Assembly: GCA_023399095.1 (NCBI GenBank)
Contig: JAEWQS010000107.1
Coordinates: 1-8,086 of the forward strand
Length of the DNA stretch: 8,086 bases
DNA from: Bacillota bacterium
Lineage (GTDB): Bacteria; Bacillota; Clostridia; Christensenellales; SZUA-584
Direction: 5' to 3'
Shown piece after piece: positions 5,731 through 8,086 of this stretch. Each line of letters opens with the position of its first letter. The first letter of the stretch is position 1. A program made the position numbers and the translations under genes. The notes below the pieces were generated by a model. That model did no database searches. It worked only from the letters and a program-made list of their open reading frames with translations, and was not told where the DNA came from.

Positions 5731-5821
5731 TGGCGGAGAGAGAGGGATTCGAACCCTCGGTACGCGTTAACGCACACACGATTTCCAGTCGTGCGCCTTA
5801 GACCAGCTCAGCCATCTCTCC
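5731..5821 (-). tRNA. tRNA-Ser (anticodon GGA)
   Basis: On the minus strand the gene begins GGAGAGATGGC and ends TCTCTCC-G-CCA. The 7-bp acceptor stem (5815-5821 with 5735-5741) is fully paired and CCA is encoded (5731-5733). The anticodon arm is CACGA-CTGGAAA-TCGTG, giving anticodon GGA at 5784-5786, which reads UCC and UCU serine codons. A long variable arm containing CGTTAACG and the T-loop TTCGAAT complete the class II shape expected of tRNA-Ser. The length is 91 bases with CCA. An insertion-sequence remnant ends right at its 3' side. Confidence 0.97.
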
Positions 5822-5892
5822 ATTAAAATGTTCGATTTTGCATGTCGCATATTTAAAACAAATTGAATGTCTTGCTGCGTCACGCGAAAAAT

Positions 5893-5921
5893 ATTTTAAC
5901 ACATGCATTTAAAAATAACAA
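5893..5921 (-). promoter_or_regulatory. Promoter of the tRNA-Ser gene
   Basis: On the minus strand TTGTTA (complement of 5916-5921) is followed after 17 bases by TAAAAT (complement of 5893-5898). A TG one base upstream of the -10 adds an extended -10 feature. The precursor would start near 5886, about 65 bases before the mature tRNA end. Confidence 0.55.
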
Positions 5922-5992
5922 CAAATAAATCACATATTTTGCGGTGAACAGCAAAAAATATTGTTAATAGAAACTATGAAAGGTGAAGTATT

Positions 5993-6148
5993 ATGCAAAA
6001 GTTTAAATCGGGACAAAAAGCGCCACAGAGCGGAGACTATAGGATTGTCAATGAAAGCGGGCAAGTGGTAAGAAATGGCGTCACGCTGGATAAGGGCGAC
6101 TCTTTTCCGCCGACACCTGGTTCCAATCAGTTTTTTGAAAAGGAATAA
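5993..6148 (+). CDS. YjzC-like small protein (51 residues)
   Basis: The protein starts MQKFKSGQKAPQSGDYRIV, continues with ESGQVV and TLDKGDSFPPTP, and ends FFEKE. The order FxxGxKAPxSGxY, then LxxGDxFPP, is that of the short YjzC-like family found in Bacilli and Clostridia, whose function is not established. It is hydrophilic, has no cysteines, no membrane segment and no signal peptide. AAGGTGA at 5980-5986 is a good ribosome site 6 bases before the ATG. A weak promoter-like pair, TTGCGG (5939-5944) and GTTAAT (5963-5968), lies upstream with 18-base spacing. The gene is divergent from tRNA-Ser and ends just before a strong terminator, so it is probably transcribed alone. The family call is by pattern memory. 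Confidence 0.8.
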   Translation: MQKFKSGQKAPQSGDYRIVNESGQVVRNGVTLDKGDSFPPTPGSNQFFEKE

Positions 6149-6154
6149 CGACGG

Positions 6155-6184
6155 AAAGATCGGCGATAAAGCCGGTCTTTTTTA
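6155..6184 (+). terminator. Terminator after the YjzC-like gene
   Basis: AAAGATCGGC (6155-6164) pairs with GCCGGTCTTT (6171-6180), one G-U pair, loop GATAAA, and the U-run continues to six T (6178-6183). It starts 7 bases after the stop codon and separates this gene from the U32 gene. Confidence 0.9.
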
Positions 6185-6204
6185 TACATTGCTTACGCAA
6201 GCTA

Positions 6205-6213
6205 TGATATACT
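6205..6213 (+). promoter_or_regulatory. Extended -10 promoter of the U32 gene
   Basis: TGATATACT contains a near-consensus -10 box TATACT (6208-6213) preceded by the TGn extension. No good -35 box is seen at normal spacing (TATACA at 6183-6188 would need 19 bases). The start would be near 6220, just ahead of the GGAG ribosome site. Confidence 0.4.
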
Positions 6214-6235
6214 GTTGAAAAAAGCGGAGCTTTCT

Positions 6236-8086
6236 ATGAAAACAGAACTGCTTGCACCCGCAGGCGACATGCAATCCGTCATGCAGGCGGTGCAAAACGG
6301 CGCCGAAGCGGTATATTTAGGCGGAAAAGGCTTTGGCGCTCGTGCGTTCGCTAAAAACTTCTCGTTTGACGAAATAAAATCAGCTATTGAATATGCACAT
6401 ACTTATGGTGTGCTTGTTTACATTACCGTAAATACACTTGTCTATGAAGATGAGACAGCAGCGTTTATAAAACATGTAGAGCAGGTTTTGCAGACGGGCG
6501 CAGATGCGCTTATCATGCAGGATGTGGGCATGATTCAAGCCGTGCGCTGCCGTTTTCCGAATACGGTGATCCATGCGAGCACGCAGATGCACAACCACAA
6601 CGACGCGGCGCTTGCATTTGTCGCGCGGTTAGGGCTTAAACGAGCAGTGCTTGCGCGTGAAATGAGCCTTAATCAAATAAGAGAGTTGAAAAGCGATATT
6701 GATAAAGAAGTCTTCGTTCATGGCGCTCTTTGCATCAGCTATAGCGGTCAGTGTTTGTTCAGTGCGCTAACCAACGGTCGCAGCGGAAACCGCGGCACCT
6801 GTGCGCAGAGCTGCCGTATGCGTTACAAGCTTACCGATGAGAGCGGTGCGGTTTATCAGACGAATGGTGAATATCTGCTCAGCCCCAAGGATATCGGACT
6901 GCTTGAAAACGTTGAAGCGCTGCTCAGTGCTGGAATCGGCTGCTTTAAAATTGAAGGGCGCATGAAATCTCCCGAATATGTAGGTCTCGTTACGAAAATC
7001 TATGCGAAGCTTCTTAGAGACTATCACGCTGGCCAGACATTGAAAACCGACTTAAAGGACATGACCGATCTGCTTAAGCTGTTCAACAGAGGTTATTCGA
7101 AAGCGCATCTTTTTGACACAGAGGGTGAAGCGTTGATGAGCAAGGACCGACCTAACCATCGCGGCATACCCTTGGGAAAGGTCGTTTTTGTGGGACACGG
7201 GCGCATCAAGCTACGTTTATCTGCGCCGCTCAACCAGGGCGACGGCATCAAATTTGAGCAGAGCGACGATGGATTTATATGCAACAAAATATATAAGAAC
7301 GGATTGCTAACGGCATCGGCAAGTGAGGGCGATATAGTCGAGCTGGACGCGAAGGCAAAAACATCCGTGGGCGATACCGTCGTCAAAACAAGCGATATAC
7401 AGCTTATAAAAGCGCTGCAATTGAATGAGACGCGGCATGTGCTTATTACAGGAAAGATTTCTGCAAGAATCGGTGACTCGCTCAGGCTCGTTTTTATCGA
7501 TGCAGACGGACGTGAAGCCACAGCTCTGGGGCAACAGGTGTCACCCAGCCGAACAAGCCCCGCGAAAAGAGATGATTTACAAAGCAGCGTTGCAAAGCTT
7601 GGAGATACGCCGTATAAGCTTGAAAGCTTGGAAATACATTCGGATGAGAATATTTTTGTCGCCAAAAGTGAACTTAATGCTCTGCGGCGCGACGCAGCGG
7701 ATAAGCTCACGCAATTGCGAATCGCTGTGTCGCCGCTTCGAATAAATGATGAGGCTCTGCCACCTGTGCATTATGAGGATGTGACAGATAGACCGTTGCT
7801 GCATGTGCTTGTAAGAACGGCCGCGCAGTTTGACGCTGTGAAGGACATGGTCACGGGCGATATCTATATGGATGACGAGCAGCTTTACTTTGACAACAAA
7901 GCGGCGTTTCCAAACCTTCGGCTTAAAACGGACAGGCTGGCAGAAGAACCGACGTTATGTGAGAATGAACGATTGCTGGTGACCGACCATGGCGGCTTAC
8001 ACGTCTATCCTGAAAGTAACGTTGTGATACTTGACTATACGGTTTACGCGCTTAATTCTTTTGCATTGTCTGCGTTTGTTTCCTTC
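6236..8086 (+). CDS. U32 family protein with DUF3656 region (RlhA-like), 3' cut
   Basis: The frame is open to the window end, with 617 codons and no stop. The protein starts MKTELLAPAGDMQSVMQAVQ, the classic U32 beginning. EVFVHGALCISYSGQCLFS (158-176) fits the U32 signature E-x-F-x2-G-[SA]-[LIVM]-C-x4-G-x-C-x-[LIVM]-S. Cysteines 166, 173, 189 and 193 sit as in family members thought to hold an iron-sulfur cluster, and CFKIEGRMKSPEYV (236-249) is also conserved. The region after about 375 fits DUF3656, as in E. coli RlhA, which is needed for hydroxylation of 23S rRNA C2501. By this relation a role in RNA modification is more likely than proteolysis. Related clostridial proteins are, from memory, about 650-850 residues, so the C-terminus is missing here. 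GGAG (6226-6229) lies 6 bases before the ATG. It could be labelled peptidase U32 or collagenase-like. Confidence 0.92.
   Translation, partial: MKTELLAPAGDMQSVMQAVQNGAEAVYLGGKGFGARAFAKNFSFDEIKSAIEYAHTYGVLVYITVNTLVYEDETAAFIKHVEQVLQTGADALIMQDVGMIQAVRCRFPNTVIHASTQMHNHNDAALAFVARLGLKRAVLAREMSLNQIRELKSDIDKEVFVHGALCISYSGQCLFSALTNGRSGNRGTCAQSCRMRYKLTDESGAVYQTNGEYLLSPKDIGLLENVEALLSAGIGCFKIEGRMKSPEYVGLVTKIYAKLLRDYHAGQTLKTDLKDMTDLLKLFNRGYSKAHLFDTEGEALMSKDRPNHRGIPLGKVVFVGHGRIKLRLSAPLNQGDGIKFEQSDDGFICNKIYKNGLLTASASEGDIVELDAKAKTSVGDTVVKTSDIQLIKALQLNETRHVLITGKISARIGDSLRLVFIDADGREATALGQQVSPSRTSPAKRDDLQSSVAKLGDTPYKLESLEIHSDENIFVAKSELNALRRDAADKLTQLRIAVSPLRINDEALPPVHYEDVTDRPLLHVLVRTAAQFDAVKDMVTGDIYMDDEQLYFDNKAAFPNLRLKTDRLAEEPTLCENERLLVTDHGGLHVYPESNVVILDYTVYALNSFALSAFVSF

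Noticed and set aside
5531..5779. 82-codon leftward frame running through the tRNA 3' half
   Set aside because: It overlaps tRNA-Ser; its RTEGSNPSLS stretch is the usual false translation of a tRNA-Ser T-arm and acceptor stem. It has no ribosome site.
5731..5821. tRNA-Ser as attachment site of an integrated element
   Set aside because: No repeat of the tRNA 3' end, integrase gene or element boundary is visible in the window; the adjacent remnant looks like an IS scar instead.
7093..7710. 205-codon frame antisense to the U32 gene
   Set aside because: Serine/leucine-rich shadow of a codon-biased real gene; no ribosome site or domain.
1..8086. CRISPR array, toxin-antitoxin pair or phage-defence system
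   Set aside because: No regularly spaced repeats and no gene with such domains were found on either strand.

Overview
The window looks like chromosomal DNA of a spore-former-type Firmicute, most probably a member of the Clostridia. The evidence is strong GGAGG/GAGGTG ribosome binding sites, TTGACA/TATAAT-like promoters, U-tract terminators, a chemoreceptor with a CxxxxCxC-type PAS domain, a CshA/DeaD-type helicase, a YjzC-like mini-protein and a long U32/DUF3656 protein. The species cannot be named from this sequence.

Layout. Bases 1-125 are one end of an IS256-like insertion sequence whose transposase reads leftwards out of the window; only its first 17 codons are present. Its promoter uses the terminal inverted repeat as -35 region, and a hairpin can hide the transposase ribosome binding site in read-through transcripts. 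Leftward genes follow: a 57-codon protein of unknown function (222-395), a 189-residue protein made of two copies of a beta-rich unit (459-1028), a strong terminator (1151-1187), and an 813-residue methyl-accepting chemotaxis protein (1213-3654). A 374-base divergent region (3655-4028) holds a promoter for each side plus a pair of direct repeats. It is followed by a rightward DEAD-box RNA helicase (4029-5411, TTG start) with its own terminator.

Bases 5523-5730 hold what I read as the 3' remnant of a second, different insertion sequence (C-terminal tail of an IS1182-like transposase, followed by a perfect hairpin). The remnant directly abuts a leftward tRNA-Ser(GGA) gene with encoded CCA (5731-5821). 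The right part is a 51-residue YjzC-like protein (5993-6148), a strong terminator, and a U32-family protein with a probable DUF3656 region (6236 to the window end, 617 codons visible), related to the RlhA family of RNA-hydroxylation proteins.

The genes are mostly independent transcription units rather than one pathway: chemosensing, RNA remodelling, translation (tRNA) and probable RNA modification. I found no defence system, CRISPR array or biosynthetic cluster. The most informative unusual items are the regulatory design of the IS end, the transposase remnant fused to the tRNA flank, the duplicated-domain protein with a possible sporulation-type promoter, and the four-cysteine PAS domain of the chemoreceptor.
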